64,000 nucleotides of DNA from positions 25,792,001 to 25,856,000 of the forward strand of contig OZ231127.1 of assembly GCA_965153355.1 (NCBI GenBank), in the 5' to 3' direction. Position numbers and translations under genes: made by a program. Below the pieces are notes generated by a model, which saw only the letters and a program-made list of their open reading frames with translations, was not told the DNA's origin and did not search any database. The DNA is from Flaccisagitta enflata. Its lineage: Eukaryota > Chaetognatha > Sagittoidea > Aphragmophora. This document shows, one piece after another, positions 1 through 10,590 of the stretch (position 1 is the first letter of the stretch; each line of letters begins with the position of its first letter).

Positions 1-297
1 GAGAGAGAGAGAGACAGAGAAGGAGAGAGAGAGAGACAGAGAAGGAGAGAGAGAGAGACAGAGAAGGAGAGAGAGAGAGACAGAGAAGGAGAGAGAGAGA
101 GACAGAGAAGGAGAGAGAGAGAGAAGGAGAGAGAGAGAGACAGAGAAGGAGAGAGAGAGAGACAGAGAAGGAGAGAGAGAGAGACAGAGAAGGAGAGAGA
201 GAGAGACAGAGAAGGAGAGAGAGAGAGACAGAGAAGGAGAGAGAGAGAGACAGAGAAGGAGAGAGAGAGAGACAGAGAAGGAGAGAGAGAAAGAGAG
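1..297. repeat. GA-rich tandem repeat at the window edge
   Basis: A purine-only array with a period of about 22 bp, made of (GA)n interrupted by CAGAGAAGG. It runs off the left edge of the window, so its full length is unknown. It is nearly homogeneous, with one shortened unit near 120. No coding signal. Confidence 0.95.
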
Positions 298-601
298 CAT
301 AATGTTGGGTGGACAGACAAAATGAGTGACAGATTGTGCCAAAGACACAGAGACAGACAAAGACATGACACGCGGCGTTATTTGTACAAACTTGTTAATC
401 ATTCAATCAGACTGCAGCATATTTGCCGCCTTCATAAGATGATGTAGAATCAAAATCACAAGTTTCTGGTCATCGTCTTTTTAAATCTGTGTCAAACAAA
501 AGCCGAAAGAGTCGGGGATTGACGGTGCCACTTTTTGGTTGAAGCGATGCCGAAAATAATTTGACGCAAGTTGCAACAAACGGAGAAGCGAGATGACAAG
601 A
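298..601. other. Intergenic, nothing recognised
   Basis: No open frame, RNA or clear repeat is seen between the GA array and the first HSE copy. Confidence 0.5.
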
Positions 602-780
602 AACAAGGCCGGATACACGGGTGGGCAGGGGCCTTATTTGAGGTCACCAGATCATTTGGGCAGGAGCAGTGAGTTCAAAGAAATAAAATCATAAAAAAAG
701 TAGAGTGTGACCGACCGACCAACCAACCGACCAACCCACGGACAAAGCGGGATGTAGAGTCGCGTGCACGCGACTAAAAA
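602..780 (-). mobile_element. HSE copy, GTCGCGTGC subfamily
   Basis: Reads AACAAGGCCGGATACACGG at the left and ends in the palindrome AGTCGCGTGCACGCGACT followed by AAAAA. The tetramer cassette (ACCGACCGACCAACC...) is near 710-745. The internal tail copy of the palindrome half is deleted here: the sequence jumps from ACACGG directly to GTGGGCAGGGG. Confidence 0.85.
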
Positions 781-882
781 TCATGATTCACAGCAATTTA
801 AGTCAAACCGAAGGTGGCGCACTGCTTGGGAGGAACCTTAAAAACTGAGAACTGCTAAATTCCACAGACTTCTATTTTAACA

Positions 883-1134
883 AACAAGGGTGGATACACG
901 GCTGCCCCAGTTGCTTAAGAGCGGGCAGGGGCACTGATAGAAAAGGTGACAAGGGCATTTGGGCAGGAACAGTGAGCTCCAAAAGCTCAAAAATGCCGAT
1001 AAAGTAGAAAGGGGAACAACTGTTCAAACAGGCAACCGACCAACGGACAGATGGACGGACAGACAGACGGACGGACAGATGGACGGACAGATGGACAGAA
1101 TGGGGTGTAGAGTTGTGTAGCACACGACTAAGAA
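883..1134 (-). mobile_element. HSE copy, diverged
   Basis: Starts AACAAGGGTGGATACACGGC and ends near AGTTGTGTAGCACACGACTAAG. The tetramer cassette is unusually long (GGACGGACAGATGGACGG... about 1040-1095). The open frame read through it on the minus strand (SVHLSVRLSVRPSV) is a translation of this cassette and not a protein. Confidence 0.8.
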
Positions 1135-2454
1135 TACCTTCTGAGCCACGCATGTGCTCCTACTAAACTAGGCTTAAAAAAACATTTTTTCGCTTACCGG
1201 AAGTGACGCGCCACATTTTGACGTCATATTTTGGCCATTTACCGTAGTAAAAAAGTTTTTTTGGCGCAAAATTTGGATTCTACACTGAAATCTACATCAC
1301 ATAGGGTTGTCTGCTAAGATTTTCTCCTCAAGAGAAGAAGCTAATTCATGTATAAAAGTAGATTTTATTAAAAATCTTGAAAACAATATGGTCAATCCAT
1401 TCTGGTTTGTAGTCCTTGACGCATTATTTTTTCCGTTGATAGGATTTCAAAAGTTAAGGACTTTTTATGATTGTTATATCATTACAACACATTTGGTCAT
1501 CATTTAAGCCGGTGGTTGAAGGTTTTTTACCATTTTTGAATATTTTCCCGACGTCTAGTAGGCAATGACGAGCGAAGGTTTATATCTTGGTTGAGGCTCT
1601 CGACGGTTGCTGCACGGGATTGGATAAGCATACTTATCGGTGCCCTTGAGTGATTTGGAGAGTTTCAGATCTTTGGCATCATTTACCGCCCTTCAAGAGA
1701 TTTTGAAACTAGTTGATGCATGCAGCAGAATTTACGAGTAGACTGCAACTTTTGCTGTTGTTTTCTTGGGAACCCGTGGGCGGATTTTGTGTGGAGGCGC
1801 CTGGTCGTCGTCAGTAGTCATAGTAAAAATTTTGGCGTTCTTGAGCGAGAATTGTCCGATCAGCGGTCGTTACCGTCTAGAGCATTGAAACTTATGGACG
1901 AAGTTTTAGAAGTGCAGCTGCAGTTGGTTTTGACAAACTGTTAGGGCGTCGTAGCGGCTTCTGCAGCGTCTCAACGGCATGGACCAGGACAATCAACTTT
2001 GTTGAGAAGTTTGTTGGTGAGATCGGTAGGTCTTTAAACTAATTGGTAGAATAGCACGGTCAATTCAACTTAAGTCATAGGTTTGGCGGCGGCTCGAAGG
2101 TTTGACAATGAAGCGCTCGACGGGGCACTTGACGATTGCCCATTTAGACTAAAATTATACAAATGATGTGGTGGATGTCCTCTAAAACCTTAGTGACCAT
2201 TTGATCAGTTTGCAATTTAGAGCGTTTTGAAATTACGAGCTCGGCGGTAGCGCAAAACGTCGTGGCGATCTAAGCAGCCGTTTCCGATCGAGAACATTTT
2301 AAAATTTGATGTTTGACTGTCGCGCGAAGCATTGGTTAAGATGCTGTTGAAGGGAGTTAACCGATTTTCATAAATTTATATTGCTTTGACAATTTGTTAT
2401 TGACGCGGATGACGAAAAATCCCAACAATAAAATGCATATTTCATTATTTAGTA
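1135..2454. other. Intergenic, no supported gene
   Basis: Only short open frames (up to 74 codons) without family similarity or splice context. Contains phrases such as 'TTTGGCGGCGGCTCGAAGG' (about 2080) that recur near 6280, which suggests old dispersed repeat sequence. Confidence 0.5.
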
Positions 2455-2665
2455 AACAAGGCCGGATACACGGCTATCCAAGTCGCGTGCGGGTGGGCAG
2501 GGGCCATATTTAAGGCCTCTCCATCATTTGGGCAGAAGCAGTGAGGCCAAAGACCGCAAAACTCAAAAAAAGTAAAGTGTGACGGACGGACGGACGGACC
2601 GACGGACGGACGGACCGACGGACCGACAAAGCGGGTTGTAGAGTCGCCTGCACGCGACTAAAAAC
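2455..2665 (-). mobile_element. HSE copy, GTCGCGTGC subfamily, complete
   Basis: AACAAGGCCGGATACACGGC, then the tail copy GTCGCGTGCGGGTGGGCAGGGG, the repeated TTTGGGCAG box, the tetramer cassette (GACGGACGGACGGACC..., 2581-2625), and the head hairpin GTCGCCTGCACGCGAC followed by TAAAAA. Good reference copy for this subfamily. Confidence 0.9.
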
Positions 2666-4222
2666 TTATTTTTTATAAAGAGTGAAAGGAACACGTTTTG
2701 GATTTTTTTAAGATGAAACTGATTGGCCCTGGAGGGAAGCTCCACGATTGGTTCTAGGCGGACGGCGGACTCTTGGAGATTGACAGACAGGAACTACTGA
2801 TCTGTCTTGATTGTTCTCCCCGACATGTGTATGGGAAATCCCACGCGGCTGGGATAGCACATCAATGTAGCCACAAAAAAGGCATTGAAACTCTAAAACG
2901 TTTTAAAGCAAATTAAGATCAGGTTAACATCATTTAAGCCTGGAAGTTGGCCTGAAAATAAAAATGCTGAGCCTCACTTCATAAAACTGTGTTCCTATAA
3001 AAAATACGGAGTGTATTTCGTAAGACTTGTTACGTCAAAGAAGGAGGCAGAGTGGGTCACAGACGCGGGCGCGCGACTAAAAATAAAAATTAATTCAATC
3101 ACGGTGTATGGATATGTTACATAGTTGATTAATATGTGTTTGAAATATCGACTACAGATTTAGAGAATCACAAGGAACATGGAACATGCTAGTTTAAAAT
3201 GTTCATTGCTCTAGGGAGGTAAACTAGCTCAAGTTGAGGCAAACAAGTGCGCCACACTGATTAAGATTGACACAAACGATTTTAATGAATATATGAATTA
3301 ACGACCGAATGAAAATGGAAGTGAGAGGTAACAGAAATTAAGAAAGACATCAGAATATCAGGCGTGTTTGAAGATGAGTATTCCCCCCCCCCCCCCAGTT
3401 TAACATACATAGCTACCGCCGAACCTCCGGCAACTCTTTGTTCGAGTATTGCGACTGACAAAGGCTCTGTCCACCCGTCCGGGTTGGTCCGTAACGGTCC
3501 AGTTGATAAGAGGGTGAATTTAAGAGACACTTTTTTTATTATAAGAACGTCATTTTTTTTCGAAGGCTTCATATTCTTATTTTTGAAATAATATATAAAC
3601 ATAGGAAACCTTATAATGAATTATTACTTAATTATACTAAATATATTTCTATTAAATACTGTTAAAACAAATGCTAAACATCAAAGTTTTTGGGTATTTT
3701 CATGATATTTATATTAAAGATCATAAAATATTATCTTAATTATACTAAAATTCAAGTGGTTTATTGATGTTCATAAGCCTTCATATGTTTTTAAGATGTT
3801 CTTATAGACTAGGTTCTTATAAAAAAAAGTGTACCGCAGTTGTTGTGGTTTCCCTTCTCCGTCTTTTGAATTCCACCACATCTGATTCACTTGATGATAT
3901 TGAACTCTCGGCATGAGATTCCAATGACGTAATGATGTCAAGCATCGGCGTCGGCTCACGTTCGGCCGTCGTGTCGTCGTTGCCGTAGTCATCACCGCCA
4001 TTGTCGTTGCCGTAGTCGACCAAACTCGTGTAATCGGGAGATCGAGATTGCGCGTGGGCGGAGGCGACTGCTTTATAATGACATACGACGGTTCCGGTGA
4101 TAACAAATTAAAGAGCACATATAATGTCTTTCAAAGTCTCTGGATAATCCGCTCTTACAATACAACCCGGAAATTCACGAGGGGGGGGGGGGAGAAAATG
4201 TGAAGTGGGAGACGTTGATGTA
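2666..4222. other. Intergenic with C-run and G-run
   Basis: No supported gene. An uninterrupted C-run lies at about 3384-3397 and a G-run at about 4181-4193. The 3240-3300 stretch (ACAAGTGCGCCACACTGATTA) resembles the left end of the HSE copy at 16412 and is probably a decayed fragment. Confidence 0.5.
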
Positions 4223-4262
4223 AACAAGGCTGGATACACGGCTACCCTAATCGCTTGCGTAG
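4223..4262 (-). mobile_element. HSE tail fragment
   Basis: AACAAGGCTGGATACACGGC followed by TACCCTAATCGCTTGCG matches the tail end of the GTCGCGTGC subfamily; the rest of the element is absent. Confidence 0.7.
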
Positions 4263-4355
4263 ATTTAAACCTTCGCTCGTCTTCGCCTGTCAAGAGGAAT
4301 TTTCTGATTCAACTTTTTAAGGTGGCCGGTCCGAAGATAGTTACTGCGTTGGTAT

Positions 4356-4607
4356 TTGTTTAAAAATACTATCTTCGCCAAAAGAAACACGACAGTTGCT
4401 AGAAATAGCATCAGCTTTGGAGGAGTGCTGACCTAAGCGAATAAAGCTACAGATCCCAGATTGGTCCCATTTTTAAGATTTTTAACAATCTTTAAAACAG
4501 GACCAATCCGGGATCTGTAGCTAGATTCATTTAGGAGCAGCACCCTTCCAAAGTTGATGCTAATTTCAACATGTGTCGCGTTTCTTTTGGCGAAGATGGT
4601 ATTACTA
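4356..4607. repeat. Fold-back (inverted-repeat) element
   Basis: Left arm ACTATCTTCGCCAAAAGAAA and right arm TTTCTTTTGGCGAAGATGGT are reverse complements. The pairing continues through AGCATCAGCTTTGGA / TCCAAAGTTGATGCT and CTACAGATCCCAGATTGGTCC / GGACCAATCCGGGATCTGTAG, with a short spacer near 4475-4490. This is the structure of a non-autonomous terminal-inverted-repeat element with no coding capacity. Confidence 0.85.
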
Positions 4608-5138
4608 TCAAATTTTACATCATGAGAAAGCCTAGCGTTTAAGCTTTCCTCTGTTCGTATTATTTTTTTAATACTCTTTTTTTTTAAACGTAATGATCAA
4701 AAGAAGAAACACTATTCATGATTTCATGAGCGCTCAAGCATGAAATACGCAGTCTGAGAACGAAACATGATTTTCTTTTCTTAGTGGCGGAATCCGTCGT
4801 GAATTTTTTTACCCAAACTTTGAGAGCTCATATCTCATGAACGGATTGACCGATTGACTTGATTTTTTGTATGGTAACATCATATGACCTTGTCTCTTGA
4901 TGTGTGAAGTTTCAAGAAATTTAAAAAAGTACAACCACCCGAACCAGCCTACCTACCCAAAAAATTAAAAAAAAGCGTAGCTATAAAGATTTTCCACGAA
5001 ATTTTCTAAAATTTTGCATGAATGACCATACAACCCTTGGACAAAACCTGGGAAAGTTGTACGGCGATCATGTAATTACTTTGGCCGTAATCGCATAAAG
5101 CATTTTTTTCACGTTGTCAAAACATGAAATTCATCGAC

Positions 5139-5294
5139 TTTTTAGTTGCGGACACGCAACTCTATAAGAGGCTTTGTCCGTTCGTCCGTCGGTCGGTCGG
5201 TCGGTCTGTCACGCTCGAGTTGAAAAGTGGGAAAACGCGCATTTCCACCCCTGCCCACCCGTCCGCAACTGGTGGACGTGTATCCGGCCTTGTT
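5139..5294 (+). mobile_element. HSE copy, GTTGCGGAC subfamily, complete
   Basis: TTTTT then the head hairpin AGTTGCGGACACGCAACT, CTATAAGAGGCTTTGTCCG, the tetramer cassette (GTCGGTCGGTCGGTCTGTC), a body of about 60 bp, the tail copy GTCCGCAACT, and the terminus GTGTATCCGGCCTTGTT. The tail copy is the exact reverse complement of the 5' half of the head hairpin. Confidence 0.92.
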
Positions 5295-6650
5295 TTATAT
5301 GTTTACCTGTCATGACTACCTTAAATAATTGTCAGTGAGCGGTCTTATGTTTAAATATTACATATTCAAAATTTCACGCAGATATCTCTTACCGTTCGAA
5401 AGATATAAACATTTTAAAGAAGTATGAAAGTAGAAACCGTGCGGCGATCATTCATCTCGGCGCAGTTTGTAACTTAGTTTCCTGAACTTCTGTAAATGTA
5501 AAGGTAAATGGCACATAAGGCATTTGACCGGGACCGATCACATCGTCAGTACATTAATCAATGTAAAATTTTTCAACATCAATGAACAGTGACAAGTACT
5601 GCACAAGGAGATTTTCGCATCAAAATAACGGGAAAGTATGACGTGATTTAAGCATTTGGAAAACTCTAGGGCCACTCGCTGAGAAACGCGTTTCCATTTT
5701 TTCGCGTTTTGTTCCTTTTCTTCTCTTTTTCTTTCTTTCTTTTTTCCTTTTTTTTTTTAAAGAGCGAGTATAGTACCGGCCATAATAGAACAAGTGAAGC
5801 AGAGCAATACAAGAAATTTGGAAGCCATTGTTTGCCAATTTTTCAGATAGACTGACAAAAAGCGACACCTCCCACGATCTACTCACACCCCCTGCCCGCA
5901 CTGATGTCCATCCCTCACCCTTCCCCTGCATGCGCGACACCCAACTACCCCACACCTGAAGGCCCCATAACTCGCCAGAAACCCCGCCTTTTACGCCCTC
6001 TTGAAGGCTGCCACTTGAAGCCCAACCCTCGCTGAGCCTAAGGCACCGCCGCCCATTCCTTGGGCACCCTATAGCCCACCGACCTGTGATCCCTCGTGTA
6101 GAGGAACAACCCCGCCCTTACTGATCTAGTGGCATAGCCATGGACATCCCCCACAAATTGTCATGAGCCTTTGATAAGAAATGGCCGGTAAATTCACCTC
6201 TAAGTATAACGATACTGGTTTCAGGTGATTTTCTGATCGCGTTCGTGATTGAGAGCATTTAAGTTGAAGGTTTGACGGCGGCGCGAAGCTTCAACTTTGA
6301 TGCAGTTGACAGGGCACTTGAAGTCGAGAGATTTCATCAAGTTTTGGTAGGTAAGTGCCCCTAAGCGAGAGTTATTCTTTCAAATTTCTGGGGGATTTGC
6401 AGCTTGCGTTTACAATAGAGAGCGTTTCAAAAATTCAAGCACTTTGCCGCCTGACCGCCGCGCCGACGTCTTCATGATAAACCTGAAGGCTGAAAGCGAT
6501 CAATGACAATTTTTTTTCACCCACGCAGACAAAATTTGCGGAAAAGAATTTTTTTTTGTCCCTTCAAATGAACCTGATTGGCCCTGGAGGGAAGCTCCAC
6601 GATTGGTTCTCAGACTGTCAGCATCACCTTTACCAAGTAAGCACCACCCC
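5295..6650. other. Intergenic, no supported gene
   Basis: A pyrimidine-rich tract lies at about 5700-5760 and a C-rich stretch at about 5880-6130. Short open frames lack splice context or recognisable motifs. Confidence 0.5.
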
Positions 6651-6797
6651 TTTTAGTCACGGACAGCAACGCCAGCTTGCCTTTTCGGTCTGTCGGTCAG
6701 TTGAGCCGTCCAAAATATTTTTGAATTGAGAGCGGTTTTGGCATCAATGCCCCTGCCCAACGGTCCGCAACTGGATTGCCGTGTAACCGGCCTTGTT
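6651..6797 (+). mobile_element. HSE copy, diverged GT(C/T)(A/G)CGGAC type
   Basis: Head TTTTAGTCACGGACAGCAACG (hairpin degraded), cassette GGTCTGTCGGTCAGTTG, tail CCAACGGTCCGCAACTGG and terminus CCGTGTAACCGGCCTTGTT. Confidence 0.8.
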
Positions 6798-6810
6798 CTG
6801 AAACAATCAG

Positions 6811-6850
6811 GCCTGAAAGTAGTTGAATATTTCCCCCATTCCCCCGCCGG
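6811..6850 (+). mobile_element. Single end of the poly-C hAT-like MITE family
   Basis: CAGGCCTGAAAGTAGTTGAA followed by TATTTCCCCC resembles the terminal repeat of the elements at 37581-37895 and 48336-48653. No matching second end is seen nearby, so this is a solo terminus or fragment. Confidence 0.55.
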
Positions 6851-6893
6851 TTACACGGCAATCCAGTTGTTTGAGGGAAAATAACTGGACCCG

Positions 6894-7053
6894 TTTTTAG
6901 TTGCGGACACGCAACTCTATAAGAGGCTTTGTCCGTCCGTCGGTCGGTTGGTTGGTCGGTTGGTCCGTCACGCTCGAGTTGAAAAGTGGGAAAACGCGCA
7001 TTTCCGCCCCTGCCCACCCGTCCGCAATTGGTGGCCGTGTATCCGGCCTTGTT
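6894..7053 (+). mobile_element. HSE copy, GTTGCGGAC subfamily, complete
   Basis: Head AGTTGCGGACACGCAACT, CTATAAGAGGCTTTGTCCGT, a long cassette (CCGTCGGTCGGTTGGTTGG...), CACGCTCGAGTTGAAAAGTG, tail GTCCGCAATTGGTGG, terminus GTGTATCCGGCCTTGTT. It is very close to the copy at 5139, which suggests recent activity. Confidence 0.92.
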
Positions 7054-7401
7054 GGTTGTTGGACCCATTATTTTCATCTTATTTTCAAGGACTGGACCCA
7101 TTTTTGTTAGTCAGAGGTCTCGGTTTTTAGAGACTTAAAAAATAAAAAACGGGTCCACTGACTGACAATAACGGGTCCATTTACCAAAAACAGGTCCGCA
7201 ATCAAAAAGTTACAAGAGGAATATCTGGTAAAGCTATTTTTCAAGAAGCAATTTTCCTTGTCACTGTAATGGTCTCACTATGCAGTGGTGAGGTATTCTT
7301 ATGTATGATATTGAACAGAGCTCCTCTTTTTTCCACTAAGAGGACCCGTTTTGTCTATAAAAAAAGGTGCATGGACCTGTTTTTTTCAGTCAGAGGACCC
7401 A

Positions 7402-7594
7402 TTTTTAGTCGCGTGCACGCGACTACAACCCGCTTTGTCCGTCGGTCGGTCGGTTGGTCGGTCGGTCACACTTTACTTTTTTTTATGATTTTATTTTTTT
7501 GACCTCACAGCTCCTGCCCAAATGGTCTGGTGACCTAAAATATGGCCCCTGCCCACCCGCACGCGACTTCGGTAGCCGTGTATCCGGCCTTGTT
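7402..7594 (+). mobile_element. HSE copy, GTCGCGTGC subfamily, complete
   Basis: Inserted after GGACCCATTTTT. Head palindrome AGTCGCGTGCACGCGACT, then ACAACCCGCTTTGTCCGTC, cassette GGTCGGTCGGTTGGTCGG, two CTGCCCA boxes (7516, 7549), tail GCACGCGACTTCGG, terminus GTGTATCCGGCCTTGTT. Confidence 0.92.
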
Positions 7595-7869
7595 CCTAGA
7601 CCTGTTTTTCGCGCTTATAGGATCCATTTTTCACGCTTATAGGACCTGTCAAATGAACCCATTTTTCACAATCAAGGGACCCATTTTATGTTGTTTTGCA
7701 TGAACACCCAACCAACGCATTGACAAATTTCTAGTACGTTGAACAGCGATCACATAATTACTTTTGCCGTAATTGCATCAAAAGTATTCTCACTGCATTT
7801 AGAATATGATATTCATCAAAGATTTCTGTCACGTTTTCCTGTCATTACCGCGCTTATCTTTTGATTATA

Positions 7870-7900
7870 GTCCGCGTCGGAATGATATTCCGTCGCGGAC
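7870..7900. repeat. Strong hairpin, GTCCGCG..CGCGGAC
   Basis: GTCCGCG and CGCGGAC pair, and the inner CGGAAT pairs with ATTCCG, with one T/T mismatch and a 3-nt loop. Stems of the same layout (GTCC..GACG..CGTCG..GGACTAT) occur at about 11822-11850 and at about 34160-34182 (minus strand). This marks a recurring structured repeat. Confidence 0.7.
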
Positions 7901-8405
7901 AAAAATTTTGATCCTCCGTCTGACCCGCTTTCAGAAATACGAGAGCGCATTTAAAATCTTTTCGGTGTGCAGTTTTTTGTTTTGAAGCAAAGATTTTAAG
8001 ATTTTTTAACCCTTAACATTAAGATACTCAGGTATTTGATACAAGAACGTTTCTGGGGTTCTCTGCAATGACTGTCAACACAGTAGCGATGAGACGTGCA
8101 TAATATGATGATCCGTAAGAAATATATTTGATCAGTCCATTCTTCAGTTAACAAAAACGATAAACTGACAACAGCTAAGATTTTGAAAACAATGATAATT
8201 ACGAGATCAATAACTTTAACTCAAAGCAACCAACATGTTTATCAATTTTCAAAAACGAAGCAATCTAAACATTTATCAGTTTTCAAAAACGTCAACCCCA
8301 ACGACAACGACAACAACAACAACAACATTTAGGTGCGCCATGGCATTACGAATATCCATGTAAAAAATCACGAAAATCGATCCAGCCGTTCTTAAGATAT
8401 GAAGG
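7901..8405. other. Intergenic, nothing recognised
   Basis: AT-rich unique sequence with a short ACAACGACAACAACAACAAC simple repeat at about 8300. No supported gene. Confidence 0.45.
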
Positions 8406-8556
8406 TTTTTAGTCGCGGACACGCGACTCAACACCTTGCCGTGTCGGTCGGTTGGTCCGTCCGTCGGTCGGTCACATTTTTGAACTCCGAGCGGTTTTTG
8501 CATTACTGCTCCTGCCCAACCGTCTGCGACTGGACTGCCGTGTATCCGGCCTTGTT
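8406..8556 (+). mobile_element. HSE copy, GTCGCGGAC subfamily, complete
   Basis: Head AGTCGCGGACACGCGACT, then CAACACCTTGCCGTGTCGG, cassette GGTTGGTCCGTCCGTCGG, GTTTTTGCATTACTGCTCC, tail CCGTCTGCGACTGG, terminus GTGTATCCGGCCTTGTT. Tail and head again match by complementarity, with one mismatch. Confidence 0.92.
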
Positions 8557-8677
8557 GTTTTCGCAGCTCGGCGTTCGAAATCTTTCGGAATGGAATCGTT
8601 CAATATTCGTTTCCGAAGACTCGGAGTCAAGGCAAAATGTAAGAATATGAACATGAAAGATTTCAATATGCAACGGC

Positions 8678-8757
8678 CCGGCCCGCTAGCATAACAGTTA
8701 GCGTGCATGACTGCAAATGGAATTTCTTCTGTCAGTCACGGGTTCAAACCGAGGGGG
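8678..8757 (+). repeat. tRNA-like (SINE head or tRNA pseudogene)
   Basis: An A-box-like stretch (TAGCATAACAGTTAGCG) is followed about 50 bp later by a B-box-like CGGGTTCAAACCGAG, which is the spacing of an internal pol III promoter. The acceptor and anticodon stems do not pair, so it is not a functional tRNA. A tRNA-derived SINE head is the likeliest reading. Confidence 0.4.
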
Positions 8758-8899
8758 TTTTCGAATTGTTTTCATTGATAAACGAAATTATCTGTTTTGG
8801 TTTATTTCAAAACTAGACATCAAGAGCTTTTCAACAAACTGTACATCATGCTACGGAAAACGATTTAAGTCAAGGCAATATGTATGCCTTACTAATAAA

Positions 8900-9056
8900 G
8901 AATATATGAATGAACGTTTTCAATGAATGCATGAATGAACGAACGACTGAATGTTGGAAAGTATAAAAGAATGATGTTAGACATAATTATTTAATTGGAG
9001 GTTTGGAACAACCGACGAATGGACATGACCTCTTATTGATGTGCGAGGATGCACTT
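8900..9056 (-). mobile_element. HSE-related copy, AAGTGCATCC subfamily, decayed
   Basis: Ends in GACATGACCTCTTATTGATG then TGCGAGGATGCACTTAAAAA, the same head as the copy ending at 16671. The cassette is reduced to GACCGACGAATGG-like remnants and the interior is the GAATGAATGAACG simple repeat also seen at 16440-16520. Confidence 0.65.
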
Positions 9057-9199
9057 AAAAACAAATTGTTTTTTATGTCAGCACTTCAAACGGGTAAAAC
9101 CATTATAAGGCTGAGAAAATCGTGCACAAACGCACATCATCGTCTTCAGCCGTCTAGGGGGATTTACCGATTCCACTTTTAAAGATGGCCGATGCGAAG

Positions 9200-9275
9200 G
9201 GAGTTACCGTGTATATTTTGACTCGCTCTGTCCGTCCGTCGGCCCGTCCGTTCATCACGCTAAGCTTTTTTGTTA
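9200..9275 (+). mobile_element. HSE cassette fragment
   Basis: Only the middle part is recognisable (CTCTGTCCGTCCGTCGGCCC and CGTCCGTTCATCACGCTAAG). Hairpin head and tail are lost. Confidence 0.5.
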
Positions 9276-9527
9276 TTTTTAATAATTTTAGTCTTTCTGT
9301 CTGATGGTCTTAACAACGGCACGAAACTGTTAGGTGTTTGCCTTGTTAAATATTAACAGAAGTAGTAAAGTTAGTAGTATAAGCAGTAGAGATATTAGTA
9401 TCAGTAATGGTATTAGTAATAATGGAACTTGTTAGGGGAAAAATAAGAACAAAAAGAATAAGGTTGAAGATGACTTGCCATTTAAGAACACTCAGGCTGA
9501 GTTGAAAAAAGGTTGTCTCTTAAATAA

Positions 9528-9655
9528 AACAAGGCCAAGTAGGCCAATAAGGTGCGACGTGTGGATCGTCGAACGAAAGCGTTACCCCACAGACCAACCA
9601 ACCGACCGACCGACGGACACAGCCAGTTACAGAGGTGCTTTGTCGCACCTAAAAA
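9528..9655 (-). mobile_element. HSE copy, GGTGCGAC subfamily, complete
   Basis: AACAAGGCCAAGTAGGCCAA, tail copy AGGTGCGACG, cassette ACCAACCAACCGACCGACC, and head AGGTGCTTTGTCGCACCT followed by AAAAA. On its own strand the head hairpin is AGGTGC-GACAAA-GCACCT, and the tail repeats its complement. It is the shortest of the complete subfamilies, about 128 bp. Confidence 0.88.
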
Positions 9656-9779
9656 GTGTAGTCTGTTTGTCGTCTGTCTGTTTAAAACCTTCTTATATAT
9701 GATCATATCTTCTGAACTAGGCCTCAGAAGTTCATGAAACTTTACCAATGTTGTTTCCATGTGTATTGGAGCTTATGTA

Positions 9780-10150
9780 CCAATTTTCAGAAAAATTCAT
9801 CAACTTTTACTACCCTTTGCCTATTATTTTTGTAGTAATATATTACTGGACTTAGGCGATTTACATAAGTAAAGGGTAGTAAAACTATGTGAATTTTTTT
9901 TTATTTGGTATGCAAGTCAAGGGTACTAAAAAAACAACTTCTGCAAAATTCGAATTAAATCTGAGGTCTGGTGTATGAGATATTAGCTTATTTATGTAGT
10001 AATATGTTACTAGGACTTAGGCGATTTACAAAGACATTTGAATTTTTTTTTAATTAGGTGTTCAAGTATAGGATGTCAATTAAACAGCCCCTGCAAAATT
10101 TGAATTAAAAATGAGGTCTGCTTTGAAAGATATTAGCTTATTTTTTTCTT
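9780..10150 (-). repeat. Degenerate about 175-bp dispersed repeat (R family)
   Basis: Contains the phrases GTAGTAATATATTACTGGAC, GACTTAGGCGATTTACA, GGGTAGTAAA and CCTGCAAAATTTGAATTAAA. The same phrases occur as three tandem units at 33455-34110 on the other strand, and decayed at 11930-12360. Non-coding. Confidence 0.75.
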
Positions 10151-10451
10151 TTTTTTTTATTTATTGTTAAGTCGTGTATATTCTCAACATTGCGTTTGCA
10201 CGACAGGAAAGCTTCAAAAATTACAGTCTCCAAGCAGGGACTAATCTAAAATTTAAACTAGTCTGTTTAAAAATCATGGTCTTATTTTTATAAAAATGAA
10301 CCCGGTCAATATTTCATTGAACATATACTTTCAAAAGTGCTTAAATAGACCTATTTCGATGAAATCATCCAAAAAAGAAACAGAATTTTTAGAGGTCCCC
10401 TCTCTAATTACATACGCCCCTGTAAAAAAGTTATCCATTTATCCACGCAAG

Positions 10452-10590
10452 TTATCCATTTATCCACGCAACTCTGGAAGCCTCTTTGGTCCATTCGTCC
10501 ATCCGTCCGTCTGTCCGTCACATCAGTTTGAGGTTTCCCGCTCCTGCCCACCCGTCCGCGACTAATACTGCCATGAATACGGCCTTATTT
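10452..10590 (+). mobile_element. HSE copy, diverged GTCGCGGAC type
   Basis: CACGCAACTCTGGAAGCCTC, cassette CCATTCGTCCATCCGTCCG, CTCCTGCCCACCCGTCCGCGACTAA split across the tail copy, terminus ACGGCCTTATTT. The head hairpin is partly replaced by a duplicated AGTTATCCATTTATCCACGC unit. Confidence 0.75.

Larger units (their letters stand above)
6885..7690. repeat. GGACCC-ATTTTT dispersed repeat cluster split by two HSE copies
   Basis: The phrase GGACCC(A/G)TTTTT recurs at about 6889, 7090, 7396 and 7676, with relatives near 7341, 7374, 7605 and 7620, and in inverted form near 7148 and 7180 (AACGGGTCC). Two HSE copies sit in it exactly at the T-run. This marks the T-run as host sequence and the AG as the first bases of the HSE. 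Confidence 0.6.

Noticed and set aside
872-1153. Open frame with SVHLSVHLSVRLSVRPSV repeats, and many others of type PTDRPTDR or SVGRSVGR
   Set aside because: They are six-frame translations of the HSE tetramer cassette (period 4, so all frames cycle through 12 bp). No conserved start, stop or splice site across copies.
8678-8757. A functional tRNA gene
   Set aside because: A- and B-box-like words are present but acceptor and anticodon stems do not pair; kept only as a tRNA-like repeat.
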